A stretch of DNA of 64,000 nt from Pomacea canaliculata. Its lineage: Eukaryota; Mollusca; Gastropoda; Architaenioglossa; Ampullariidae. The notes beneath the pieces were generated by a model. That model ran no database searches. It was not told the origin of the DNA and saw nothing but the letters and a program-made list of their open reading frames with translations. Position numbers and translations under genes: made by a program. Positions 24,701-39,143 of this stretch are shown piece after piece (positions within the stretch are counted from its first letter, which is position 1; the number at the start of each line of letters is the position of its first letter). The DNA lies in assembly GCF_003073045.1 (NCBI RefSeq), contig NC_037598.1, positions 14,918,486 to 14,982,485 of the forward strand, given 5' to 3'.

Positions 24701-26487
24701 CTAATTACTGTCAGGCCTGGCAATCACAATTAGTCTACAACAGATCGCTCTACAAGCAGCTCTAGCGTCCTACGGCAGCTCTCTACACAGAAGCGGAGGT
24801 CTATAACGGTCGTCACGTCACACGTCACACATCGTACGTCACCAGGCTCCGTGGTCACGTGCGAGATGTGTACAAACATCGCATTCACTGAAGACTGAAA
24901 ACAAAATCTAAGAGCCCTGCAAACCAAATACCTTAGGTACAAATAAACACAGTGTCATGATTGTATTAACGAGAACACACTTGTTTGTGTCCTCGTGAAG
25001 AAGGACAACACGATGTTTGTCGCTAATTCAAAGCAGTCATGGTGGTAAGGGTAGAGGGTTAGGTGGACAAGTCCCACCCATTCCTCCCGCTTGTCCTTGG
25101 TTTTGTACGTCAGGCAGTCCCAGAGTAATTCTGTATTTATTCTATATTTATTTTTCCCGTGTAGAAAATACGGGTTTTCAGACCTCTATTGATAATTATT
25201 GGAGCAGTCGCAATACACAGCCATCCTCATCCTTGATGTTCAGAAACTGCTGTAATTATTAATATCATGTTTTAGAACCACAAAGCATGTCACAGCTGAA
25301 ATTTGACAAAAAAGTAATCATGAAATATCAACTGTCGTGTATCTGGGTTATCACAACATGTCTTACATCTGACATTTTCATACCCCGATGCTAATCGTTC
25401 AGTTTTCCAGAACGCTTCTGGAAAAGTTTCTTTTCGTGATTTAAACCCTCGTACGTGATTCACGCTCGTCTCTATGCAATGGTAAACATTGTTTCTATTC
25501 ATCCTTCAAATCTATCTTCATTACGGTCGTGTGGAATTAAGCATTTCATTATGTAAAGTGCAATAGTTTCATAACTACTGATTGCTTGTGAAAATATTAC
25601 ACAGAGAAGTAAAAAGACAGGAATCTTCTGTAGCTGGAATCTAGATGTAGTCACAGATAAAATGGAATGCTTGAAGAAGGTTACAAATTTTTTTCTCCAT
25701 AACTAATGCCAAGCATTTACTGCAGCGCGGACACATTTTCTTAAATCACTTTGGTTCTTCAGAAGAAGAATATATTTTCAGTTAGAGGAACATCTAAAAT
25801 AAAACTACGCGAAAAAAAAAAAGTGCGATCCACCCAGCAAACGATTTTGAGACTAGGTGCGTTAAATATCGCTAGCTGAATGGTTAAGTGCTCAACCCAC
25901 TGGCTTACATTCTTTTGTCATTGTCATTGTCATTGTCATTGTCATTGTCAGTGTAAACAATTGTCATTCCAGGTGAGTCTTGCATTAACCATTCAGGTAG
26001 GACCTAGTCACGTGCCAGGCATCTATTGACTAATTAATACTCGCAAAATCTCGCTCATTTCAGTCTTTCTTCGCTCTACGCCAAGGTTCCTACACGAAGC
26101 TTTGTGCCACGATCCCTGCTTTAGTACCAGCAGAGTGTCAGGCCCCTACACGTGCGAGGTCTGGGGCTTGGTCCCTATGAAACAAGTTTTCTTTGCACAA
26201 ACACGCACATGCACCAGATCCAAAGGCATGCTTTGAGGGATGGCATCACACCCTGACAGGTCTCTTCAGCACAACAAAAAGTTGTGTTTGTTTGTTTTAT
26301 GTACATTACATGTGTCTTTGGTTCATGTTCACTTTAGATGCTTTCTGTTTCTTGTCACACTCTCTCACGAGGTTTATTCTCACGATGCTTTCGCTTTTTG
26401 CCCTTAGTCCCACCCACGTTCATCAAAGGGTCACGTGACCGCACACCAGCCCCAGTTTCAGGCGACGGAGAGCCAGGGTCCGCCCTC
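21750..26487. other. Intergenic region, probably including the synapsin 3' UTR
   Basis: No coding region recognised. It holds a poly-T run (21812-21851), a CA run (22265-22292) and a TTGTCA hexamer repeat (25915-25950). On the minus strand AATAAA motifs (TTTATT on plus) occur near 26373, in the 25133-25152 cluster and near 22010, so a synapsin 3' UTR of about 0.1, 1.3 or 4.5 kb is possible. Long 3' UTRs are common in neuronal genes. Confidence 0.4.
25915..25950. repeat. TTGTCA hexamer repeat
   Basis: Six uninterrupted TTGTCA/CATTGT units. Confidence 0.9.
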
Positions 26488-26812
26488 CTACATGTCCCCG
26501 AAGATGCCCGCGAAAGTCTTCCTCAAGTTCTTCATCGTGTCCTCCTCGTCTTTGCTGGCCGTGCGAGCCGCCATGGCCGGGTGCATGGGTGGCCCGTGTG
26601 GGTGGGCGTTGGACATCTGCTGCTGTAGCTGCTGTTGATGTTGCTGTTGCTGGTTCGGAAGCTGCTGGCCACCATGACCCCCTGGATGACCGCCACCTCC
26701 TCCCCCACCGTGACCCATTGGGAGGGACACTGGAACCGCTCCTGGAAGCACCGGCCTCTCACTGCCCATGCCAGGATTCTGACCCTGTGCGGGTCGTGGG
26801 GAGGTCGCATTC
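26488..26812 (-). CDS. Syn: Synapsin exon 13: Gly/His/Gln linker and domain E
   Basis: Begins [11 protein letters not shown], passes through a Gly-rich run and a [12 protein letters not shown] stretch, and ends with the domain E signature [14 protein letters not shown] and TAG 26488-26490. Domain E mediates oligomerisation and vesicle clustering in other synapsins. Confidence 0.98.
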
Positions 26813-29800
26813 CTGCGCCACAAAAAGATTTACACGACAGAGCTTTGAGAGCCATGTTTACTTTTAAAAAATGTAAACAGTCACAATACTACTAAAATAA
26901 AACTTAGTAAGTTTGACAAAATTGTTCTTCCAATACTTACTTACGGCTGTGAAATATCGGCATGAGGAATTAGTGATATTTGTGTTAAGCTGTAGTTAAG
27001 ATTCTACAAAATGATTCTCAAAGTAAAAAGTCCATCTCATCCTGTATAAGGCTTGGAGAGTGTGGTCGCATCCCTGTTAGTCTTCTTCTTATTAACAGTA
27101 GAATGGGTTTAAATTAATGAAAGCAAATAACTGTTAAAAATAAAACCTTTTAAAATCCTATAAACCCGAATAAAGCTCAAAACATCAATGAGAGGATGTG
27201 GTTAGTTATGGACAGTTACATGAGATAATTCGCTGTTCAAATCGAGCGATCGTTTCTCACTTACATCATCTGTTGTCGCCCCTGTGGGGAGCCAACTTGA
27301 TTAGAACTTGCATAATGGTCATTTAATGCCTGGTGCATTATGGCCCCTGAGCTGGTGGCTTTACTGCCGACAAAAACAGGAAATATAAACAGTAAACATC
27401 ACTGGTCACCATAGAAGATGGAAGTGGAACATTCTGCAACAGGATTGTATTCATTGATCAACCAAACTGAATTCATGAATGAGTGAATGTTTTGACATGT
27501 TAATCCTGCTCACTTGGTAAACACCTTTTTAGTTTCCGGTTGAAACTATCTTCCTCTCTTCCCACCCAATCCCCTCCCTTTTTTTTTCATTTGGAGATTA
27601 TACAGATTATTATTTTCCTTTTCTAATCAGAATGTTTTTAATGCAAATGCTCAAACGCTTCTACAAAATGTAGAGTTTTACAGCTTACAGACAATGTATC
27701 TTACTATCTTATTTTTCCCCCTTCAAAAAAGTTTACAATAGTTTTGTCTAACTTGGAAAAATATCTGGTGTCATCCCATCCACCCACACCGCTCCGTTAC
27801 AATGATGATGCTGATGACATCTTTATTATCGTGCTTGCTTTTGGTATTAATATTGCTAATGTTTCATTTATTTCAACATGATCATAACAAACAGTTGGTG
27901 GCAAGAACGTTTCGTGATTTTATGGCAGCTATCGCTTTATTTTATCGTCTGCAACAGTGGATCCCGTCCGCCCTATAAAATGCACACAATGCCTCCCACG
28001 TTGGCAATGCCCTCAACTCAACCACCATTAACCCCTCGTCCCTGGCAACGCGTGCTCTGATTGGCTGCTAAATTATACAACGCATGATCTGATTGGGTAG
28101 ATGACACCAGCGTCTCCCCCTTTCCCTACTCACACATTTAGACCACAGACTACTTACGTCAGAGTGGTGACGGGCTTCAGGTATTGCTGCATCCGCGTGA
28201 GCACCAAGTCCGCGATCAGGCGCCTGTCCTCCTCCTGCGTCTCCCCCAGGAGGGTCATGGAGGAACCGTTGACCTGCAATACAGCCGCAGCCTCGTTTTG
28301 ATCCTTTCGCTGAATGTTTTTGCTCTCAATCATCTCTTCAGGAACACGAGTGAGTGCTTTAGTGCGTGAGTGGGTGCGTGCCTGGGGAACTCGTGTGCAA
28401 AGGTGTGTGGGGGGAGTGAGTAGGTGAGCACCTTAGTGACAGAGAGGAGTCGTCTGTCTACCTCGATGAGTGAGAGAGACATGGGTCGTCTGCTTATCTC
28501 AGTAAGTAAGATACAGGTTGTCTGCCTACCTCAATGATGTGTTCTCGTCCATCCTTGCCCTGTATGGCTTCAACTGCCACGATGTCAAGGCCGCCGAAGA
28601 GCTTGCTGCACTCGTCCACCCACGTTTTAAACCTGAAAATGGCGACGACAGTTACAACAACATCCTCTCGAAAGTACATAGGCCATTCAGGCTGTAGTTT
28701 TCTCTCCATTAAACTTGACAGTGACAGGTATAACCCTTTGACATATAAAGTTAACCAAGACTTACAATTTTTTTTTTTTAAAGAAAAATAATTCCTTTTT
28801 CCCCATTGCTATTTACCTCTCCTTTCTTCTCCATTTCTCAGGCACACACTTCTCTCTTCCCCTAGTTACCTCCCCCACTTAATTAAGTGCCCAGTCTTGC
28901 AGAACAGCTGATGAGTGATCGTAGAGTAGTAGAGGTAAACCATAAGTAAACCAGGCATCAAACAGTAGCACACATAGACACTAGACTACTCTGTCTCCCT
29001 TTTATAATTTATTCTCAAAAATAAAAACAAATAAATTCTGTACTAATGGTTAACAGACAAGCAAAGCTTGGACAGGTCGTTATTGTTTAGCTAATAAGCG
29101 ACTAACGATGAGCAGTTATTTAATATTTCTTTAACAGTTGTGTTAAAATCTGTGACAGTCTACATACGTCAGCATTGTCACGTGACCCTAATATTACTAC
29201 CTACCTTTCGTTCATGGCAATCTGTTCCAACATGGCCGATCCTGTGTTTGCCTTCCAATTGCCAGATATAGACTTCCGCCTTGACAACAGCAAACAAATT
29301 ATAAAGGAATCTCGTTTTCCTTCACTTTTTCATTAAACAAGCAGACAAGTGAAGAACTATGTTGTACAATTACAGAAGTAACAGTAAGTAAACAAACAGC
29401 ATCATTCCAGTATTTACTGATTCAAAGTGCGCACGAAGTGTTGGTCACTTTATACAGTTTTAACTTTCCCCAGCAACTTGGCTTCAACTTTCACGAAATG
29501 TGTGTCGCAAAAAACAATTTAATATTAAAATTATGTTTATTATTTATTTAAAATATATCCGAGTCAAAGCAGCCTCATGGTGTTTTACTGCACATTTATC
29601 TGCAACCTATGTCCGAACTTGAGAGACTGGTCAAACACGATAAACAAATTAAAAACCAAGAAAATATGTTGCAAGCAGCATGCGTCCTCTGTTCTTACAG
29701 GTTTTGAATGAGGTGCTGTTTATTTGTCAGTTTTTGAGATGTTTACTAACCTAGCCTAGCACAAATATTTCCATCAACTCTAAAATGGGAATGGTAGCAG

Positions 29801-32800
29801 ACAACATCAAGAACAATTAATAAAAGTAAACAATAATAGCAACATTTTATCAATATCAATAAAGTAAAAAGAGTGTGAGGAATTTGTGCATACAACAAAG
29901 GTCAACTGACACAAGCTACAAGATTAAACAGGAATTTGTAAATAAATGAATGAGAAAAAACTATATATATATATCAAAGTTACAGGAAGGCAGCAGAATA
30001 GATATATGTATACATATACATGAAGTGACTGCATGCAGACAACTCAAATACATCCATGAGCCGTATTCACAAAGTGAGGGTGAGTCATTTCCTGGGAGCA
30101 AACTTTGGAAATAGAAGAAACCTTTGTCACTGTAGTCAGGGTGCACTGTCCACACCGCGTGGATATTGCTTGTGTTATTTGCCCGAGAGGAGTTTTGCCA
30201 CTGATTTAAAACTACCCCGGGAGTAATGTAACACCCGCAGGGTCTGGACCTCCACTTTATAACTACTGAGATAAGCCGCTAACCCTTGGCTTACTCGCCA
30301 TGGCGGCTTATCTTCCTTTCATGCATACGGCCACATAGGTGTCCTGAACTTGGATTACAACAGAAAGAGGGGATGACAGGTATGCCACAGGGAAACATAA
30401 GAGAATTGAAGAGAACAGGGGGACACCACCAACTTCCTCTCCCACCCTAAAAAAAAAAAAACTGCCAAAATGCGGAACAGACAGATGGGAAATGAAGGAA
30501 TCAAAAGGAAACACTAAAGAGGCAGATGTAGTATTTCAAACACTGGCTTGTAAACTGAAGCCAAAAGCCCATGGTTCAGATCGCACCTTATATATGACTG
30601 GTCGGTCATGTTCTCCCCCTCTTTCCCTCTTATAGTTCTAAATCTTCTCTAGTGGGAAACACATTCCCGCCAAATTAACCAGCCAACCTCTATTTATTAA
30701 GCAAGAATTAACTGGACAGGTTAAGTGAGGAATTTGTACTAAGCTAAAATATTACTTAGTAATTATTTTCGTTCGTTTGCTAAAATCTCCATAGCATTAA
30801 TCAAACATTATTTCGGCGGAGAGAAGCTGGTTTCATGCTGTGAACGGCTGACATTTTCTTTGTGTGTTCGCTGGTGTGATTTCATTGACAATAGACTGTC
30901 GATCCCTTTGTCTATTCTTCTGTTTATTATATGTTTGTTTTCTTACGTTTTTTAATCCATGCTTTGCAGTTATGTGTTTAAACATGTGGCTAGTACGCGG
31001 GGCTTGATCTGTTGTGTGCAAGTCTGATGCGCCGTCTGTTTGTGTAAATTGATTGATTGTTTGTTTGTTTGTTCGTTCGTTCGTTTGTTTCGTTTTTGGT
31101 TTATGTCAGCTGCCAGAAGGAATTGAAAACTGCGTCCAACTGTCCTTCCACGGGAGTAGACGAGGAGCTGCCTACTAATGTAATCACGTGGTATGTAATC
31201 ACGTGGTATGACATCGCTACCATGACCCTCAGCACCTGAGCAAGGGAGGGACAAGGAATGGAGTAGGCGGGACAGTGACTGACGACACACGAGGTGAGAG
31301 GCGAGGCACACAGGTAACTCACATGAAGGCCTTGTAGGAGTTGCCTATCTTTTGGATGTGGATGTCGAGCTTGGTGTCTATGTAGGACTCTGTGGTGGAG
31401 TAGCCGCGAGTGACCGCCACCACCCCGGCAATGTCTTGAAAATCATGGGGCGACGCTACCCTAACCTGTCGAGGGCAGATAAGGTGAAGGTCATCAGAAG
31501 GCAAACAATTGGGAGGAGGAGAAGAGTTTTGCTAGAGTCCACACCAGGTCCTGAACTTCTTGTGATCTTACAAGCTCCAGCTCCTAGCAGTCAGGAAGGT
31601 TTGAGGCGAGAGACAAAAAGACTAGAATTTCGGTAGACTCCGGTACTTTTGAGGCCACGTGATAATCTGAGTCTAATATGTCAAAAACGAGTATGTAGTT
31701 TGTATGTAGTTACAGTGTAAAGTTCCCTATTTTCCCCCCAAAACTTCGTGGGGATAAACACTTTTCTTAATCGAGAGTAAGTCGTCAAACCATTGGCCAA
31801 GTTTAGAAAAGGTCAGAGGAAAACGAATGATGCAAGTCGAACGTTTGGACATTTGAACTTTTGTCAACATGCTAAGACAAGGTTGTCTGCCATGATATTT
31901 ATTAGGGTGGAACGTTGGAGCACTACCAGGGTTTGAAGCTTTGGCACTTTACCCGGTTAAAAACAGACCTAAGACTTCGGCTTCAGGGTTAAAGGTTAAT
32001 GTATGACAGTAGCCTTTCTTGGACAGCATTCATTACTAGTGTTAGGCAATGTGAAAAAACCACTCTTCCTTCACTAATCCTCCCTCTCCATTTAATATAT
32101 ATATAGACAGAGAGCTCTCCAAAGCAAGTGAAAAAGTCAAGGAGATGGACAGTGGGAATTTCTGAGATTGTGCACAGGCTTCAGGAGGGAAAGCTCCTCC
32201 CACGATCGTTTTTTTTTTTTGACATATCTCGGATGTTATTCACTGTCTGTAGTTAGTGACTAAGCTATTTGTAATTAGATAGTTTTTCTCTGATTAGCGA
32301 GTTTCTGTATTGTATGCCTGTACATCTCCTGCACAACCTCTCACTAGCGGAAGTGCCACAACACGCATGCGCTGACCAACAAACAATCGATAAACCGGAA
32401 GCCATACGATGGTTAAGGACGGACCAATCACAAGCACAGCTGGTGGTCACACCAGGGGTCATGGACGACGGGTCAAAAGCTGCTTGAGGGAAGGAGTTGG
32501 GGGTAGATTATGGGGGACTCCATTTGCGAGTGATTTCCGTGTGCACGAGCTCGGTTGTTGGAACAAAATGCGGTCAGGCCGGGTGGAATGAAAGTCTTGT
32601 TGACCTCGCCGTGTACAAGTCTCGACAACAGCCTTGTACCAAACCTCGGACAGAAGAGCAAACACTGGCGCCTGTGGGGAGACAATCGATCAAGGCGGGG
32701 GAACAGCACAAGCGTCCAGCAGCGACAAAATGTTAGACAAGGGGGCGTAACTACGGAGGGGGTGTTTCTGGAAAGATTACAGTAAACAGTGCTGCCATCT

Positions 32801-35800
32801 AGGATATTGAGAACACGACTTGGTCAGTATTTTTAAATCTCCTTTTTACTATTCTTTTCTCTCATATATATATATAAGTTGTTCATTTTTCGTCTGTCTG
32901 ACTTTCCATCATTCCTCTCTCTTATCTCTTATTCATGTCTGTTTACTTTCTCGTTCTTCACACCCATATACGCAAGTATATACACCCACAGGGGTCAAGA
33001 CCTCACGAAGATAGACATACTTTTTGGAAGTCAAGATGGCCGATGTTAGTAAGCTAGTTTGTTTGTTTGTTTGTTTGTTTGTTTTTTGTTTGTTTTTTTG
33101 TTTTTTTTTTTTAAATATCAGGATGTTCACACAGGGGCGGATAAACACCTGTTTTTATTCTGACTACGCCCTTCGTTGGTGGTTATCTTTCCTGACTCGG
33201 GTCTTTGTGTTTTCCTCCCAGCCTTACTTGAAACTTTCCTTCATTATGTGACAGTGTTCATTTGTGTGTGCGCGCGCGCTCTCTATTTTTATAAATGTTC
33301 TTCCTAATTTCTTCCCGTTTCCTTCCCGTGCACATAGTTTTGCGATTATCGAAGGATTTGGAAGGACTGCCTTCAACATTAACTGCTTCGTTGCTTCTTA
33401 TCCTTTCTCGGGGCTACGTGCTTAACTGGCGTGAAACCAAATTTACATTCTTCTTTAAATATGTTGTTAAAGTCTGACATTGCCTGTCACAGGATGGTCA
33501 AAAAGTGGAGAGAGAACAAGTTGAGAGAAAGAGTTGGATGGAGAGAGAGGGTAGCTGCGACAATGTGATAATGAGCTGGCGGTAATAAAAAATTTGAGTT
33601 GAAAGTCTTAATACAGATACAGTCGAAGTTGAATTAATAATTAGTAAAACAAATTCTCAAAAATTTCTTCTCGTGCGGGTGATTTGTTGGGAACAGATAA
33701 GACAGGAAAACAGAACACTATACCACACACAGAACCCAAAAATAATATCAACAGCCAAACTCTGATTTCCGGTGGTGGTGGTGTGTGTCATCTACACCTA
33801 AACTGCCAGAACGAGTGCGAACTGATAACAGACTACAAAACTTGAGATTAATGGCCTGGCCAAAGCTAAATGTCTCTAGGACAGGACTACAGAGATACAA
33901 CATGGCATGCAAGAATGTGAACAGTGTAAACAAACATCGTAAACATTGGACAGTGCATCGTCAAACACCGTTAGGAATATGTGTGAAGCAGGTGAACATT
34001 TAAATATCTAGGAGCACAGTGCGAGAGACGAGCAGTGCAGTGAGTCCGGGGAGGAGGCCATTGGATACAAAAGGGAGATCACTCACAAGTAGGCCTTGTA
34101 GTTGCCCCCTATTTTCTGTATGTGCAGATCATATTTTCCGTCCACAAAAGCTTCGGTAGTGGCGTACGTGTTACACACGGCCACCACGCTGGCGATGTCT
34201 TGAAAGCCGTGAGCTGATTCTATCCTCACCTGTCACACGCCACGAGACAGTCACGTGGGGCTCGATCCCCACTTCCGGTGGAGTCAGTCAGCAAAATTAT
34301 GAATATTGGGGTTTGTTTAACATTTGAGCGCTGGTTCATGAATGTATTTGAAACATGGCGATTCAGTATTTGGTGGCACGCCTCTTAGAAAAAGAATCAT
34401 CACTTCATCTCTTTTCTTCATCCCTTCTTATCTTCCACCCCTCCGACCCTTTGTTTGTATATCTTCCTGCCTGCATGTCTGTTTTTCTGTCACTGCTGTT
34501 GCGTGTGATTGTGGTATGATTGTCGATGTATTCTGCCACTCTTAGCTATTAATTACATGTCCTAATTGCTACCCTCTTCTCATCTTATTGTCATTCGTAC
34601 TAATCAGCAAGTCTGACGGAGGGAAGGGCAGGGAGGGAAGGTGTACCCGAGTCCGAGGCTGTGGAGGAGGCCTGAGACTTGTATACAAAGTAATTTCCAT
34701 GAGACGAAAAACTGAAGTTTATACATTTCTCGACGATCAGAATGTTTGCTTCGTAATGAAAGCTTAAGAAAGATTTGGGAAACATTCAAGAAACTGAGTA
34801 TTATCGTGCAATTGTTTATCAACTGTCAGTAACTATTCTAGGGCGACATCTGCTGAGAGTGTAAATGTCTAACTTCGCATCGCGAACAAAACAAAACAAA
34901 AAAAAAAAAACAAACAAACAAAACTTTCAGCGACTGGCTCAAGAGCAACATCTTCATGGAGGGATTTACACCTTCTACTTCTCTTCTGTAGATGTCCACG
35001 AAATATGCTAGGACATTATTTTTGTGACACAGACTGAAGTCTTACTTCCCATCGTTCATCGGGCTTGTTGCCTTATAAGCGAGCCCCCGTCCTACATCCT
35101 TGCTTCTTCCTGCTGCTGATAGGTTTACTAGCACAGCCTGGCTCTCAACAGCAACATTGATTTGATTCTCGAGGCGTTTCTAATACATTCCATCTCCACC
35201 AAGGCCTCGGTAATGAGATAAGAGCATGCGACATCACAGGGATGCTGAGCACTGCACTTCAGGTCAAAGGTGAAGGACGTGTTTGAGGGCAACGCTAATG
35301 CATATTATGTCCACGTTGAAACACATTATGGCAGCCGCCTCGATGAAATACATCTTGTTTGCGATGAGCTAAATAAAAAAAATCCCCCTCCATAAAAAAA
35401 CAAAGATCCCTAAACAAAATAAATAAATAAAAATAAAAAGCCAAGCAAATAAAACCCCGAATGTATTGCGTGTAGGTGCAACTGTGAAGTGCACTGGTTC
35501 AAGAAAATATCAACATATTTCATTCTTAAATTTAGGGTTGTTTTTTTTTGCAATTATTCTCACCTGTAATACACTTCAACATACAGTATTGTCAGAGAGA
35601 AGAAAACGAATTAACAGAATAGTGGAGAACTGGTGACCAGAAAAGGCGAAAGACAGAAGTCTCTTCCTCTCTCTCACACAAACACACACACTTGTGAATA
35701 TAATTTTAGCGAGAAGAGAGAAAACATTTGCAGGATATAGTAAATATGAAAGCAGTACCAATCTAAGTGTTAAGAGAGAAGACAACCATCTTACCTTGCC

Positions 35801-38800
35801 TAGTCCTTGGTGCGCATGTCCAATTTTCACGACGACCGGAAATTTGGGCGTGATGAGCTGCCGATCAAAACAAAAACAACAAAAACAAAATTTAGAAAAT
35901 CTTCACAGTTACGTTGGAACTGGAATATGTTTTTATGTAAGAAGTAAGGCGACGAATAGAAGAACAGTTTTAGTTACAACGAAATGAAACGAACGAATAG
36001 AGTCTACTAGGTTGTAATTAAACATTTGCTTAATGAACAATGTTCAGCCTGGCACTCGATGTCTTCTGATAGTTCCAATGTTCAGAGTGTGGAACAGTAA
36101 TAAATGAAGTTATATATATAAATGATTTATCTTCCTCTCGGATCCTCCTTGATTTAAAAGCTTTATTTCCCTCGTATTATTCTACCACGGTAACAAATCT
36201 CTAAGTCAACAAGCTAAAGCATCATATGCCACACAATATGAACAAAGCCCTACAATGATGTTCACATCTAGTTTAATTTCTAACATTATGGTTTTAGCAA
36301 ACCTGTTGCATTCAGTATTTACAAATGATTAAGTTTTATCCCACCTACAGCCCACTGGTCACTAATAATAACCTTTTGTCATGCATTTAATCATTGATTC
36401 AATAAATTAATCGAACAGTCACTCGTTCTTTCACGCCTTCATAAATTCGATTGAAGTATAAATTCTTCGTAAACATTATCTAATTAATCCGAACACTTAA
36501 CACACATAAAAAAGCCAACACAATAAAGAGGCTTGAAGAATATTTATGATTGAGTCTAGGATATATGCTGCTAGACATGCACATCACAGGAAAACATTGG
36601 AGATGAAGGCTTTATCAAGATTTCTTTATTACACTACTATTTTTTGAAAGGACTGTCATTTATTTATCAGCTTCATGCAAAAGAAAAAAAAAAAAAAAAA
36701 CAACAACAACGAAAAGGGAAAATGTCATTTTAAAAAACTACAGCGAGGTTAAAATAAAAAAATTCGAAGAAAATGGTTTAAAAGTTTATACATTAACATG
36801 TCTGAAAGTCTAGGAAAAATTCTTTAGTTATAATGGCTAATTGTCTTGTTTGATTGACAGGCTTGTAAGATATGTTGTATTTCTCAATGTTAGTCCGGGG
36901 AATAGATTACACCAGAAGTAAACCTTGCATTCAATGTACTCTCCCTAAAGTTATGAGACAGGACCATGATTTCTATCTCCTCATGTGTAGCAGGCACACG
37001 GCCACTTTATCTGACAGAACTAGTCCACTCATTCAGAGAATAAATTACAAAATAAAAATTGAGATAAATATCACAACAACAATCTGTTATCACAACTGTG
37101 AATTACTTTACCATAAAGTATTAATATAATTTTATTTAAGATAGTTTTGTCACAAAACAACAGTTAGACACAATTACTACAACACAATTATTATCCGGAA
37201 AGCAATTACTCATAATAATAATTGTTAAAGAGCAATCACTTTACAACATATAGTTAGCAGACAGCAGCGATCTTAAAATATACCAGAAAGCAAGGATTCT
37301 ACAACACAATAATTATTAGAAAGCAAGGACTCTACAACATAATAATTATCAGAAAGCGAGGGTTCTACAATAATAAATACATGTATTAGAAAGTACAGAC
37401 TCCACAACACAGGGATAAAGAACAACTGATCAGCAGCAGCAGTTTTTGTGATACAGTACTGACATGACTGTGATATTATAACTAGCTTTTATTACATTTA
37501 CATTATGCTCAAACACTTTCAGTTCACAAAGCATGTGACACATCGCTGACGACACAACAAGCGCCACTGACTTGGCACAGTGAACCACCCATACCGCCTC
37601 TACCTCTACCACAGACGGCAAAAAGCGAGAACCTCGTTACCCGAGCTACACCGCAGACTGAAACACTTAGTCACTGAAGCAAAGAGTCATTCAGACTTCG
37701 ATCAGTTCATTACCACTCCGGACGCATTGCAGGTCACGTGACACAGGTCACCATCTCGACAAATGAAATGCTAAAGACTTACAGATCACTACTTCAAGGC
37801 AATGGAATTAGTTCATGATACCAGGATGTCTTACAAAATCAGGCTGACTACAAATGTAGTTAATATACAGCTTTGAGGCAAGAGTAACGTTTGTATTCAA
37901 CAGTTATTTAAATAATATACTTTCATACATTAATACATAGCAAATCCAATTTCCAAAGATAATTGAAGTGTCTCGAAACCTTAAATTTATGTACAAAGCG
38001 CACGCAGGTGCTCACTCACTCCCTCATGCTCCATCACGAGTTACGACCCTTCGTCAGACTATACCTGCCTGCTAATGACGTCACGGCTAGCGAGACAGTC
38101 ACGTGATGGTGTCACGTGATGGTTGCCTCAGCGCAGGTAAGCACATGACCTCACGACTCATCATCTTTGCACTGATAAATGTACAAAATCAAGCCTACAT
38201 TACATAGACAAAAAGTCACGTGTCCTCAGGTCTCGTGCTCTCAGCCTGTGGGTGACTGAAGACTTGAAGTTCACAGACCCTAGTGATGTGACTAGCTTGT
38301 CACGAATGAGCTGTGATCGGATACAATTCTCACTTTTTGTGACCCTGAAGGCAGCAGCCAGAGGCAGAGCTTCCAGCTCGTGATAATTAATTTATGTGTT
38401 ACCGTAGCAACAGTCAACGTTTGTGACATCACGAGGTCTGATATCAAGATATCTCTATACAAAAACACAGAGAATTTAAAGCGTGTACATTGTGGAGAGA
38501 TCAGATTTATCCGCAAAAAATTGGAAATTAGTATCTTCTGACAAACGAAACCTATTCAGATATTTGACAAATGTTTTACACTCCGGGTGGCTTTAACCCG
38601 TATATCTACTCGATCATTTCTTCGGAGACTGGGTTCCATTACAGTCCTGAGATCATCCAACATGACATGCGCATTATAACCTGACAGTAGATAAGCCACT
38701 CTCTACTTCTATTCCAGTTCTTCCTCAATACATTTTAGCATATCTTCAGAGAGATATTCTCAGTGTGTGCCAGAAGCTTCGGGAAACTCATTTTGAATGG

Positions 38801-39103
38801 CAGGTAAAGTCGGTAAAAGTCAAACCCAGCCATTAGTCTTCTCTGTTGTTAAATGTCGCATTCTAGACACAGTTACATGATAAATATGAAGCTCTGTATT
38901 GATGTATACTGGCAAATGTTTCAAGAAGCTATTTTGGGAATTATATATAGGAACATTTATTTCTTTATGGAGCTAATGAAACCGTCCTGGTGGTTTTGGA
39001 GCTTCCTCGGAGAAACGAGAAACAAAGTCAAATAAACAGTCAACTATCCCGCACGAGACAAGAGAAAAGTAAAAATACAATTGTGATATTTATTTATTTA
39101 TTT

Positions 39104-39143
<40 letters not shown>

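Noticed and set aside
26193..26895. Plus-strand frames around 26.2-26.9 kb
   Set aside because: Mostly antisense of synapsin exon 13, whose minus frame ends in the domain E signature.
31352..31636. A 94-codon plus-strand frame
   Set aside because: Its first part is the antisense of synapsin exon 8b and the rest has no protein-like features.
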